Assembly (NCBI GenBank): GCA_045538875.1
Contig: JAZQEG010000009.1
Coordinates: 1-64,000 of the forward strand
From: RGIG4708 sp045538875
GTDB taxonomy: Bacteria; Bacillota; Clostridia; UMGS1810
Reading direction: 5' to 3'
Length of the DNA stretch: 64,000 nt
Shown: positions 1 through 7,561 of the stretch, in pieces
Numbering within the stretch: the first letter of the stretch is position 1
Layout of the letters: every line of letters starts with the position of its first letter
Notes under the pieces: model-generated
Database searches by the model: none
The model's input: the letters and a program-made list of their open reading frames with translations, nothing else
Told to the model about the DNA's origin: nothing
Position numbers and translations under genes: made by a program

Positions 1-64
1 CAGTCGGTAGAGCGCATGACTGTTAATCATGATGTCGTTGGTTCAAGTCCAACACGGGGAGCCA
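1..64 (+). tRNA. tRNA-Asn (GTT), 5' end cut by window
   Basis: The anticodon arm reads CATGACTGTTAATCATG, giving a CTGTTAA loop with anticodon GTT (Asn). A normal T arm (GGTTCAAGTCC) and an encoded CCA at 62-64 follow. The first bases of the acceptor stem lie outside the window. tRNA-Glu starts three bases downstream, so this is the end of a tRNA cluster transcribed to the right. Confidence 0.93.
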
Positions 65-66
65 AT

Positions 67-141
67 GGCCCCTTGGTCAAGTGGTTAAGACACCGCCCTT
101 TCACGGCGATAACATGGGTTCGAATCCCGTAGGGGTCACCA
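67..141 (+). tRNA. tRNA-Glu (TTC)
   Basis: A complete cloverleaf. The acceptor stem GGCCCCT (67-73) pairs with AGGGGTC (131-137) with one G-T pair, the anticodon loop is CTTTCAC with anticodon TTC (Glu), the T loop is GGTTCGAATCC, and CCA is encoded at 139-141. It is probably co-transcribed with the tRNA-Asn just upstream. Confidence 0.95.
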
Positions 142-178
142 AAAATCCTCGTACGAAAGTACGGGGATTTTACTTTTT
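142..178 (+). terminator. terminator of the tRNA cluster
   Basis: AAAATCCTCGTAC pairs with GTACGGGGATTTT around a GAAA loop, followed by a T-rich tail (ACTTTTT). It directly follows the last tRNA. Confidence 0.85.
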
Positions 179-231
179 ACCTATTCACTTTTCACTATTC
201 CCTGAAAACGCTTGTCAATTTTTAGGAAGTA
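166..231 (+). repeat. post-terminator interspersed repeat, copy 1
   Basis: About 66 bases beginning with the last bases of the terminator stem (GATTTTAC) and containing TTCACTATTCCCT and CTTGTCAATTTTT. The same sequence with a few changes recurs at 4439-4506, in both cases right behind a terminator hairpin. It has no coding potential. Confidence 0.6.
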
Positions 232-266
232 ATAAGGGTGAGGCAAGATAAAACATTTATTAAAAC

Positions 267-295
267 TTGACATACGAAATAATAGAGTATATAAT
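267..295 (+). promoter_or_regulatory. consensus sigma-A promoter of the DUF4177 gene
   Basis: TTGACA at 267-272 and TATAAT at 290-295 are separated by exactly 17 bases, a full match to the housekeeping consensus. Transcription would start near 302, about 40 bases before the ATG at 344. Confidence 0.85.
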
Positions 296-343
296 ATTAA
301 TGTCATTATTTGACAAAATACAAACAATTTGGGGGTTTTAATT

Positions 344-598
344 ATGCCTTTTGGTTTAGATTCATCATCTTTTTCTGGTGCATCAGGAAATCAATTACAA
401 TATGTTGTTTTACAGGTGACATTAAAAGAAAAGTTTTTTGGAACAGGTTCTGGAAATCTTACAGAATTAGAAAAAGTGATTAATGAACAGGCAAGCAAGG
501 GATATCGATTACATACAATCTCTACTGCTAATGATGGTAGCAAGGGATTAGGTGGTGGTGATCGCATTCAAGCGACAATGGTATTTGAAAAGATATGA
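344..598 (+). CDS. small DUF4177-like protein
   Basis: An 84-residue protein. The start is the ATG at 344, which has a GGGGG ribosome binding site at 331-335; an upstream in-frame TTG (329) overlaps that site and is unlikely. The region LEKVINEQASKGYRLHTIST followed by a strand ending in ATMVFEK resembles the DUF4177 family of small cytoplasmic proteins of unknown function. There is no signal peptide or membrane segment. A perfect promoter upstream and about 400 bases of non-coding DNA downstream make it a single-gene unit. The function is unknown and the family call rests on pattern recognition only. Confidence 0.7.
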   Translation: MPFGLDSSSFSGASGNQLQYVVLQVTLKEKFFGTGSGNLTELEKVINEQASKGYRLHTISTANDGSKGLGGGDRIQATMVFEKI

Positions 599-644
599 AT
601 AATATTGAGTCGAGTAAAATGGTTTGTTTATAAATAGGCGCATC

Positions 645-840
645 TAAACCGTTCGGCTTTTTCAGAAAAAGCGACTTGTTTCGACAAGTCGTGTTTTCAA
701 TGAAATTTGCCTGCGGCAAGGGAAATACACCTGCGGCGTGTGATAAAGGATTTATTTCATTTCACTTGATGCTTTAGCATCAAATTTCACAATTTCTGCA
801 AAAAATTATTTCACATCGAGCAAAGCGAGATATTTCATTA
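645..840. repeat. non-coding cluster of short hairpins with ATTTCA spacers
   Basis: No gene is visible between 599 and about 990. This part holds at least five short inverted repeats: 671-692 (CGACTTG/CAAGTCG), 707-719 (TTGCCTGCGGCAA), 727-741 (ACACCTGCGGCGTGT), 767-783 (TTGATGC/GCATCAA) and 816-830 (TCGAGCAAAGCGAGA). They are joined by short A/T spacers containing ATTTCAT or ATTTCAC. The pattern looks like a repetitive intergenic element. No second copy is in this window. Confidence 0.5.
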
Positions 841-994
841 AAACTACTGACAGTAAAATTATATTGTACTCGTATATATTCGATATTCTCTTTTTTAATT
901 GTCGTTTGTTTAGGTCGATGAAAAATTGTTTATGTTGACTTTATAAAATACTATGTTATAATAATTAAGTAAAATTTAATAATTCACACAAAGT

Positions 995-1185
995 GTCAGC
1001 CATACCGTTTGGGTTTGGTTGGTGAAAAGGGAATCAGGTGCGAATCCTGGACGATAACTGTCGGTGTATGCGTCGAAGTTTTTATATCCGTTATTGAAAG
1101 ATAGCCATTGGGAAACTGAGAAGGTAGGGTATGAAAATGCAGGCTATATAGTCTATATGATGCGAGTCACAAGACCTGCTTTGAT
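995..1185 (+). promoter_or_regulatory. cobalamin (B12) riboswitch
   Basis: The sequence shows the landmarks of the adenosylcobalamin riboswitch in order: GGTTGGTGAAAAGGGAATC with GGTGCGAATCCTGGACG (1017-1053), the B12-box-like GCCATTGGGAAACTGAGAAG (1104-1123), and ATGCGAGTCACAAGACCTGCT at the 3' end (1160-1180). It is followed at 1288-1333 by a terminator hairpin and then the surface-protein gene at 1366. The class is well established; ligand binding here is inferred from sequence. Confidence 0.93.
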
Positions 1186-1287
1186 GTTATTCCGTCCGTG
1201 CCTTAAAAGCATAGGAATAATGTTTTTGCATCCAAAAATTTTTGGAGCGTTATTTTTGGTGCAAATTGTGATACACACAGGAAAACA

Positions 1288-1333
1288 CAGCTGTGGTAAT
1301 TTTTTACATAAAAATTGCTGCGGCTTTTTTTAT
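1288..1333 (+). terminator. expression-platform terminator of the B12 riboswitch
   Basis: A 16-bp stem (1289-1304 with 1310-1325, several G-T pairs) closes a short TACAT loop and is followed by a run of seven T. It lies between the aptamer and the start codon at 1366, so cobalamin binding would plausibly end transcription before the two downstream genes. Confidence 0.8.
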
Positions 1334-1365
1334 TTGCCCGGCAAAAAAAGAAAGGGGTTACCAAA

Positions 1366-3726
1366 ATGAAATTCAAAAAACTACTTTGTTTACTGTTGTC
1401 GGTAATTATGATTATTGCTGCATCAACAGTATCGCTCGCAAACAGTCAACCGACTGAAGAAACCGACATCTTTGATGTCATAAGTGAGGGTATCGGAAGT
1501 GCAGAAGCGCATCTATGCGAAAAACTAACAGAAATTCATAATGATTCTGGGGTTGGATTTGGCTCAGATTGGGCTATTATCACCTTGCTTCGCGGCAAGA
1601 AAGCTATTGCTTCTTCCATACTTGAAGAATACACCATTGCTTTAACAGAAACAGTTAAAGGATGGGATGCAAATGTCAAGCCAACTGATGCGGCAAAAGC
1701 AGTACTTGCTTTTACCGTTCTGGATAAAGATGTTACAGATATTGAAGGCGTTAATTTAATCAATCTTATTTGCAATAGCGAAAAGCTTGAAAGTGCAACA
1801 AATGAACTTGCATATTCACTTTTAGCAATTCACGCATCAAACGCAGAAATTCCGCAAGATGCTACATGGAGTAAAAATGATATTATTGATAAGCTTTTGA
1901 CATTCCAGACAGAAAGTGGCGGATTTGGTCTGTTTGATACCGACACTACAGATACTGATATGACTGCAATATGTGTACAGGCACTTGCTCCATATAGAAG
2001 TGAACCGGATGTAGCCGAAACTATTGATAAAGCCGTTGTCTTCCTTGCAGACGCTATTTCTGAGGATTGGGATTATAGTGATAATTCAAACACCACAGCA
2101 CAGGTTTTACTTGCACTTTCAACTCTAAGTATTGATGTAACTGACCCTGCTAACGGATTTGGAATCAGTGATGAGGAGAATATTATTACTGCTCTTGAAA
2201 GATACCGTAACACCGATGGAAACGGCTATCTTTTTGGAGATTCTGTTAATACACTTGCAACGTATCAGGTTATGCAGGCATACGATGCATACAGAAAGAT
2301 TCACAAGGATAGTGTTTCGTACTGGGATTTTGGCACAGATGGAGAGCCCTATAATGACCAGGCGGTCACACAGGACCCGGCTCCTGAAGAAAATGAAGCA
2401 GAGCCAGTTGATGTGTTTGTAACAATTGTGGATGATGGTAATATTGTTACTGACAAAAACGGAGGATATGTTGCACAGGCAAAGATGACAGTTTCTGATC
2501 GTGATCGAAATGGCACAATTACCGTTGACGAGGCTTTATATGCAACGCACGAAGCACTATACGATGCCGGTGCAGATGCTGGCTACAGCACTTTTGCCGG
2601 TGACTACGGTTTATCCCTTGAAATTCTTTGGGGCAAGGGTACACCCGGAGTTTCGGCTTCCGGTTATTACTTAAACAATGTAAGTTGCTGGAGCCTTAAT
2701 GATGCTATAAGTGCCGGTGATTATCTCACTGCATTCAATTATTATGACACAATGTTCTGGAGCGACTCTTATTCATACTTTGGCGAAAATACAGTATCTG
2801 TAAAACAAGGTTCTTCAGTTACACTGGTATTAAGTGCCCTTGGATATGACGAAAACTGGAATCAGGTTTCATCTCCTTATGCAGGTGCAAAGGTTATGCT
2901 TTTGGGTACTTCTGCCCAAGCCCTTACTACAGATGCAGAGGGAAAAGTGGTAATTGATACTTCGATGCTTCAGCCAGGCATATACTACGCAGTAGCATAT
3001 ACAGATGCAAAAAATATCGTTCCTGCAGTATGTAAAATAACAGTTAACCAAAGAATAGTTTCATCAGGTGGCGGCGGTTTATATGTTAAAAAGCCGGAAA
3101 AAGAGGAAGATGCTCAACCAAAATTTGGTCTTGACGGTAAGAATCAGGACATTACATATAAACCAATTATAAGTAAAGGAAAAACCTTTGTCGACATCGC
3201 TGATTGCGAAGGGAAATCTGAAATCGAAGCTCTCACGCAAAGGGGCATAATAAACGGAAAAACCGATGAAAGCTATGACCCTTATGCGACAATGACAAGA
3301 GCAGAATTTGCTACAATAGTAGTAAACGCCTTAGGACTTCCACAAAAGGACGGAATTGAGTTTACGGATGTAAAGGATGATGAGTGGTATGCTCAATTTA
3401 TCAAAACTGCATATCACTACGGCATTGTAAAGGGAATTTCGCAAAACGAGTTCAATCCGCAAGGCATAATTACGCTTGAGGAGGCCGCTGTAATGGTAGA
3501 GCGAGCTGCAAAGCTTGGCGGTATTAAAACCGATATTGAACATAAGACAGAAAGTATTGATAATATTGACCATATATCCGAGTGGGCTGTGTATTCTATG
3601 GAATATTGCGTCAATGACGGAATTTTGGATAATGATGCAAATGCTGTCAATCCCAAAAAGAATGTAACAAGAGAGGATATTGCAGTTATGCTGTATAAAA
3701 TGCTGGGAAAGGCGAAGCTGATATGA
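1366..3726 (+). CDS. SLH-anchored alpha/alpha-toroid surface protein, intrinsic-factor-like
   Basis: A 786-residue exported protein. The start is the ATG at 1366 with AAGGGGT at 1352-1358. Residues 1-25 are a signal peptide. About 30-325 is an all-helical region with prenyltransferase/squalene-cyclase-type repeats (SGGFG near 183, TDMTAICVQALAPY), the fold also used by the N-terminal domain of intrinsic factor and transcobalamin. About 345-465 is a beta-type, DUF4430-like segment with a DRDRNGTITVDEA calcium-loop-like insert near 377. An Ig-like stretch follows to about 565, then three SLH domains (606-660, 666-718, 729-780) that would bind the cell wall. A B12 riboswitch controls it, and its stop overlaps the next gene. 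Role inferred: capture of cobalamin or a corrinoid at the surface. Confidence covers the domain calls; ligand specificity is unproven. Confidence 0.75.
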   Translation: MKFKKLLCLLLSVIMIIAASTVSLANSQPTEETDIFDVISEGIGSAEAHLCEKLTEIHNDSGVGFGSDWAIITLLRGKKAIASSILEEYTIALTETVKGWDANVKPTDAAKAVLAFTVLDKDVTDIEGVNLINLICNSEKLESATNELAYSLLAIHASNAEIPQDATWSKNDIIDKLLTFQTESGGFGLFDTDTTDTDMTAICVQALAPYRSEPDVAETIDKAVVFLADAISEDWDYSDNSNTTAQVLLALSTLSIDVTDPANGFGISDEENIITALERYRNTDGNGYLFGDSVNTLATYQVMQAYDAYRKIHKDSVSYWDFGTDGEPYNDQAVTQDPAPEENEAEPVDVFVTIVDDGNIVTDKNGGYVAQAKMTVSDRDRNGTITVDEALYATHEALYDAGADAGYSTFAGDYGLSLEILWGKGTPGVSASGYYLNNVSCWSLNDAISAGDYLTAFNYYDTMFWSDSYSYFGENTVSVKQGSSVTLVLSALGYDENWNQVSSPYAGAKVMLLGTSAQALTTDAEGKVVIDTSMLQPGIYYAVAYTDAKNIVPAVCKITVNQRIVSSGGGGLYVKKPEKEEDAQPKFGLDGKNQDITYKPIISKGKTFVDIADCEGKSEIEALTQRGIINGKTDESYDPYATMTRAEFATIVVNALGLPQKDGIEFTDVKDDEWYAQFIKTAYHYGIVKGISQNEFNPQGIITLEEAAVMVERAAKLGGIKTDIEHKTESIDNIDHISEWAVYSMEYCVNDGILDNDANAVNPKKNVTREDIAVMLYKMLGKAKLI

Positions 3727-4382
3727 ATTTTATAAAAAAGTTCAGGTGCGCTTTTGTTGTAATAGGGATAACCGCCATAGTTCTGGCAATGAGTTTTTAT
3801 TATCCCAATCAACAAAAATCAGGATTGGAAGAGCAGGTAAATGAACCTGTTTTTGAAGATGTCTCGGAGAAAACTGTAGACTATGCAGAAACTGACATAG
3901 AAGAGATTATAACACCCGCCCATACAGCTTCTTTGGAAATATTGGAATCAGACGCAAAGGTGAAAATTCAGGAAAAAGCGATTGAAAAGAATGTGCTTTC
4001 TTGTTCTCTTGCAGTAAGATGTGATACACTTTTAGATAATTTGGATAGTATAGCTCCGGGAAAAATACATTTAATTCCTGAAAGTGGCTCGATTTTACCT
4101 GAAATTGAGATTGAGTTTTCAGAAGGCGAAAGTGCTTTTGATGTTTTGAAAAGAGAACTAATAAATCGTACTATACATTTTGAATTCACACAAAATCCGA
4201 TGTATGACAGTGCTTATATAGAGGGGATAGGCAATCTATATGAATTTGACGCAGGGGAACTTTCGGGGTGGATATATCGTGTAAATGGCGAAATCTTGTC
4301 CGTTGGATGTTCGGAATACAAACTAAAAAACGGAGATGAACTTGAGTTCTTATACACCTGCAATATGGGAAAGGATTTATAA
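3723..4382 (+). CDS. membrane-anchored DUF4430 (transcobalamin C-domain-like) protein
   Basis: A 219-residue protein starting at an ATG that overlaps the previous stop by four bases (ATGA), so the two are translationally coupled. Residues 9-28 are hydrophobic (an uncleaved signal anchor or signal peptide), and an acidic linker follows to about 75. The C-terminal 120 residues match DUF4430, the domain related to the cobalamin-contacting C-terminal domain of transcobalamin. The characteristic end is SGWIYRVNGEILSVGCSEYK followed by LKNGDELEFLYT. With the toroid protein upstream, the pair carries both halves of an intrinsic-factor-like fold on separate chains. B12 binding is inferred from family and riboswitch, not shown. 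Confidence 0.75.
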   Translation: MNFIKKFRCAFVVIGITAIVLAMSFYYPNQQKSGLEEQVNEPVFEDVSEKTVDYAETDIEEIITPAHTASLEILESDAKVKIQEKAIEKNVLSCSLAVRCDTLLDNLDSIAPGKIHLIPESGSILPEIEIEFSEGESAFDVLKRELINRTIHFEFTQNPMYDSAYIEGIGNLYEFDAGELSGWIYRVNGEILSVGCSEYKLKNGDELEFLYTCNMGKDL

Positions 4383-4407
4383 AATATCTTTATGGTTCTG
4401 CTTCCCC

Positions 4408-4446
4408 AAAAATCGACATTCTTCGACAGAGGAATGTCGATTTTAC
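4408..4446 (+). terminator. terminator of the B12-regulated operon
   Basis: AAAATCGACATTC pairs with GAATGTCGATTTT around a 10-base loop. It lies 26 bases after the stop of the DUF4430 gene and is followed by ACTTATTACTT. Confidence 0.8.
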
Positions 4447-4506
4447 TTATTACTTATTCACTCTTCACTATTCCCTAAAAACACTTGTCGATTTTTGGAA
4501 GGTAAT
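4439..4506 (+). repeat. post-terminator interspersed repeat, copy 2
   Basis: This copy matches 166-231 over about 65 bases with roughly eight differences (shared blocks GATTTTACTT, TTCACTATTCCCT, ACTTGTCGATTTTT). Like copy 1 it begins inside the 3' arm of a terminator. No further gene-like sequence is present up to the ppa promoter. Confidence 0.6.
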
Positions 4507-4615
4507 AGTAAAAAGGGAAGAAGTTGAGGTTGATTTGCTTGTGCAAAGCTTATTTTTAATTTGTTTGAATTCGGGTGTATATGATGGCATGTATCCTCTG
4601 TGTGATTTTATGCTG

Positions 4616-4644
4616 TTTACTTTTTTAAAATTGTGTGATATAAT
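4616..4644 (+). promoter_or_regulatory. sigma-A promoter of ppa
   Basis: TTTACT (4616-4621) and TATAAT (4639-4644) are 17 bases apart, and the -10 is extended by TG at 4636-4637. The ATG of ppa is 30 bases downstream. Confidence 0.7.
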
Positions 4645-4673
4645 TTTACTATTAACAAAAAGGAGTTTTAAAT

Positions 4674-5207
4674 ATGTCTAATATATGGCACGATATTTCG
4701 CCAAAAAGGATACACTCAGAAGATTTTATATGTGTTATTGAAATATCTAAAGGCAGTAAGAAAAAATACGAATTAGATAAAGAATCAGGCTATCTTATGC
4801 TTGACAGAATTTTGCACACATCAACTCATTACCCTGCAAATTACGGCTTTATTCCGCGTACCTATGGTGATGACAATGACCCGCTCGATGTGCTTTTGCT
4901 TTGTTCGGAGCAAATTGAACCAATGACACTTGTTCGTGCATACCCAATAGGGGTTATCTCTATGATAGATAACGGTCGAAATGATGAAAAAATTATTGCT
5001 ATTCCGTTTAATGATCCAAACTACAATATGTACAAGGATATCAGTGAGCTGCCAAAACACGTTTTTGATGAAATGAGCCATTTTTTCAGCGTGTATAAAA
5101 ATCTTGAAAACAAAACGACTGCCGTAAACGAGGTCAGCAACCGCGAGGCTTCGCTTAAAATTATTGACAAAGCAATAAATGATTATGTAGAAAGGTTTTG
5201 CAAATAA
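4674..5207 (+). CDS. ppa: inorganic pyrophosphatase, family I
   Basis: A 177-residue soluble enzyme that hydrolyses pyrophosphate to phosphate and pulls biosynthetic reactions forward. The family I signature is clear: YPANYGFIPRTYGDDNDPLD with the metal-binding aspartates (about residues 52-72), then RAYPIGVISMID. The length is normal for bacterial family I. The start has AAGGAG eight bases upstream. It is a single gene between its own promoter and the gpr-spoIIP pair. Confidence 0.93.
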   Translation: MSNIWHDISPKRIHSEDFICVIEISKGSKKKYELDKESGYLMLDRILHTSTHYPANYGFIPRTYGDDNDPLDVLLLCSEQIEPMTLVRAYPIGVISMIDNGRNDEKIIAIPFNDPNYNMYKDISELPKHVFDEMSHFFSVYKNLENKTTAVNEVSNREASLKIIDKAINDYVERFCK

Positions 5208-5420
5208 TAGCCTGATTCAATAATTATTTTAAATACAGTAAACATTGTCTATCCATTTTTGTGTTTTATTTAATACGTGTAATCTGGTACTTTTTTAATT
5301 TGTATTTGGTGCTTAATCGCTTTGTTTACTATGCTATAATAATATCAACGCATCTTTGTGATGTGGAACAACATATAAATGCCAGCTAAAGAGAATTTAA
5401 TTTAAATATTAACGCATAAT

Positions 5421-5444
5421 AACTCCAAAATGATTTTTGGAGTT
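5421..5444 (+). promoter_or_regulatory. hairpin covering the gpr ribosome binding site
   Basis: AACTCCAAAA pairs perfectly with TTTTGGAGTT around a TGAT loop. The 3' arm contains GGAG, the only convincing ribosome binding site for gpr if the TTG at 5451 is the start. A T-rich stretch (GATTTTTTG) follows, so it could instead act as an attenuator. Confidence 0.5.
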
Positions 5445-5450
5445 GATTTT

Positions 5451-6371
5451 TTGTACAGAACTGATTTAACAATAGAAGCGGCCGAACAGCTTATGCAAGG
5501 TGAAAAAACCATAGATGGGTGCCAGATAAACAAAAATAATCTTGATGGAATATCCATAACAGAGGTTGAGGTGCAAACAGATGAGGCTGCACAAAAAATT
5601 GGAAAACCCTGCGGTACTTATATTACCATTGAGTGCCCCGCAATACGCACAGGTGAAACAGATGAGTTTGACAAAATACAAAAAGAGCTTACAAAATATA
5701 TTGTCCGTTTTACCCAAGGCAAAAAAAATATACTTATAGTAGGCCTTGGCAATCGCAATATTACTCCCGATGCACTTGGGCCAAAGGTGACCGACGGGAT
5801 TATTGTAACACGGCATTTAAAGGAACAAAAGCTAATTACCGATGATGTTGTGTCGGTAAGTGCAATTGCCCCTGGTGTACTTGGTATTACAGGGATAGAA
5901 ACAGGGGAGATAATAAATAGTGTGGTGCAAAAAACAAAGCCTGATATTATAATAGCCATAGATGCCCTTGCTGCACGAAGTATGGAAAGAGTAACCACCA
6001 CTATTCAGATAGGCGATACTGGTATAATACCAGGCTCAGGTATAGGTAATAGCCGCAATGCAATAACCAAAGACACCCTCGGCGTGCCTGTAATTGCAAT
6101 AGGAGTGCCCACAGTTGTAGATGCAGCAACAGTAGCAAATGACTCTATCGATATTTTGACCGATGCGGTTAAGCAAAACGCAGGTGAAAATTCTAAACTT
6201 TATAAAGCAATAAAAAAACTAGAGGACGAAAACAGATATAGCCTTATAAAGCAGGTTTTGACTCCATATGTAGGCAACCTTATTGTTACACCTACAGAAA
6301 TAGATTCTGTCATTGATGATGTGTCCGACATAATAGCAGACAGCATAAATTCTGTTTTTATTGAGTTATAG
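5451..6371 (+). CDS. gpr: GPR germination endopeptidase
   Basis: About 306 residues. GPR degrades the DNA-coating small acid-soluble proteins (SASP) when spores germinate and is made in the forespore as a zymogen. Family motifs are strong: YRTDLTIEAA at the N-terminus (the region of autoprocessing in Bacillus), GLGNRNITPDALGP, GVLGITGIETGEI, AIDALAARSMERV and GVPTVVDAAT. I chose the TTG at 5451 because TTTGGAG lies eight bases before it; the in-frame ATG at 5430 adds seven residues but has no ribosome binding site. spoIIP follows after 44 bases, the same order as in Bacillus. Confidence 0.92.
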   Translation: MYRTDLTIEAAEQLMQGEKTIDGCQINKNNLDGISITEVEVQTDEAAQKIGKPCGTYITIECPAIRTGETDEFDKIQKELTKYIVRFTQGKKNILIVGLGNRNITPDALGPKVTDGIIVTRHLKEQKLITDDVVSVSAIAPGVLGITGIETGEIINSVVQKTKPDIIIAIDALAARSMERVTTTIQIGDTGIIPGSGIGNSRNAITKDTLGVPVIAIGVPTVVDAATVANDSIDILTDAVKQNAGENSKLYKAIKKLEDENRYSLIKQVLTPYVGNLIVTPTEIDSVIDDVSDIIADSINSVFIEL

Positions 6372-6415
6372 TTTTTTGTGAACAACAATATATTTGTTAC
6401 TAAGGTGATAAATAT

Positions 6416-7528
6416 ATGATATACTCAAAAACCAGTTTTACTGCACTTGTAATAGGCAAAAAGGTAGTTGCGGCAACAGCCATAGTGCTTACTGTGCTTG
6501 TTGTTGTTTTTTGCTCTGCAGTTTCCTTAAGCAGCAATTACAACAAAACTCAAATGCATATTAAAGCAGTATGCTCTGCAGTGCCGCTTTTTGGTGCACA
6601 AAATATAAATGTTGCTCAAAGCTTTTCACAAACGATATATACTGCTTTTGGAATTTATCCTAAAGAGCATATATATAATTTAAAGGTACTGCCTTATTTT
6701 GCAAATATTGATGATATAAAAAGTATACAGACAAGCATAATTGTACCTGAGGTAACTGATGAGGTTGAGCTGCCCGTTGTAAAGGTGAGCGAACAGACAA
6801 ACATATCAAAAAACCTTGAAATAAAAAATGAAACAACATATTCGGTAGATGCAAAAGCACTCGTAAATATGCCGCTTGATTTTAAACTTGGTGGCAAAAA
6901 GCCCGAAATACTCATTGTTCACACACATGGTACCGAAAGCTATACTCAATCAGAAAAATTCAATTATTCATCGCAGGATAATTCACGCAGCACTGACTTA
7001 AATTATAATGTGGTACGGGTGGGAGATGAGCTTGAAAAAGAACTTAAAAAATACGGATTAAATATTATACACGATAAAACGCTTAACGATTATCCATCAT
7101 ACAACAGCTCGTATGCAAAAACCCTTGAAGTGATAGAAAAATATCTAAAAAAATACCCCTCAATAAAATGTGTTTTTGATATACATCGTGATGCTCTGGA
7201 GTATGAGGATGGCACAAAAGTAAAATTTACTGCACAAATTGGTGATAAAAAGGTAAGTCAGGTTATGATTGTATGCGGAACAGATGGCTTGGGGCTTGAA
7301 AATCCACACTGGCAAAACAACCTCGCCCTTGCACTAAAAATACAAAACTATTTAAACGGCAAATACCCTGGTTTTATGCGTCCTGTAAACCTTAGGAAAG
7401 AGCGCTTTAATATGCACAAAACAAAGGGCTCGCTTATATTTGAGGTGGGTACTCACGGCAACACTCTTGATGAAGCATTAGGTGCATGTAAATACCTTGC
7501 AGAAGGAATAGGAGAAACATTAAAATAA
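6416..7528 (+). CDS. spoIIP: stage II sporulation protein P
   Basis: A 370-residue protein with one N-terminal membrane segment (about 16-38) and a C-terminal extracytoplasmic catalytic domain. SpoIIP is the amidase/endopeptidase that, with SpoIID and SpoIIM, thins septal peptidoglycan during engulfment. Visible motifs are LIVHTHGTESYT with the metal-ligand histidines, FDIHRDAL and a late FEVGTHGNT. The start has AAGGTG. It is probably co-transcribed with gpr and ends in a strong terminator. Confidence 0.93.
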   Translation: MIYSKTSFTALVIGKKVVAATAIVLTVLVVVFCSAVSLSSNYNKTQMHIKAVCSAVPLFGAQNINVAQSFSQTIYTAFGIYPKEHIYNLKVLPYFANIDDIKSIQTSIIVPEVTDEVELPVVKVSEQTNISKNLEIKNETTYSVDAKALVNMPLDFKLGGKKPEILIVHTHGTESYTQSEKFNYSSQDNSRSTDLNYNVVRVGDELEKELKKYGLNIIHDKTLNDYPSYNSSYAKTLEVIEKYLKKYPSIKCVFDIHRDALEYEDGTKVKFTAQIGDKKVSQVMIVCGTDGLGLENPHWQNNLALALKIQNYLNGKYPGFMRPVNLRKERFNMHKTKGSLIFEVGTHGNTLDEALGACKYLAEGIGETLK

Positions 7529-7554
7529 ACCCCCGCATATATGCGGGGGTTTTT
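7528..7554. terminator. convergent terminator between spoIIP and uraA
   Basis: AACCCCCGCAT pairs with ATGCGGGGGTT, followed by TTTTT on the plus strand. The minus-strand side (TTTATTTTA) could also stop uraA transcription. It sits between two convergent genes. Confidence 0.85.
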
Positions 7555-7561
7555 GGGTTTA

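Noticed and set aside
1064..1369. 101-codon plus-strand ORF
   Set aside because: It lies inside the cobalamin riboswitch and its terminator and has no ribosome binding site or recognisable domain.
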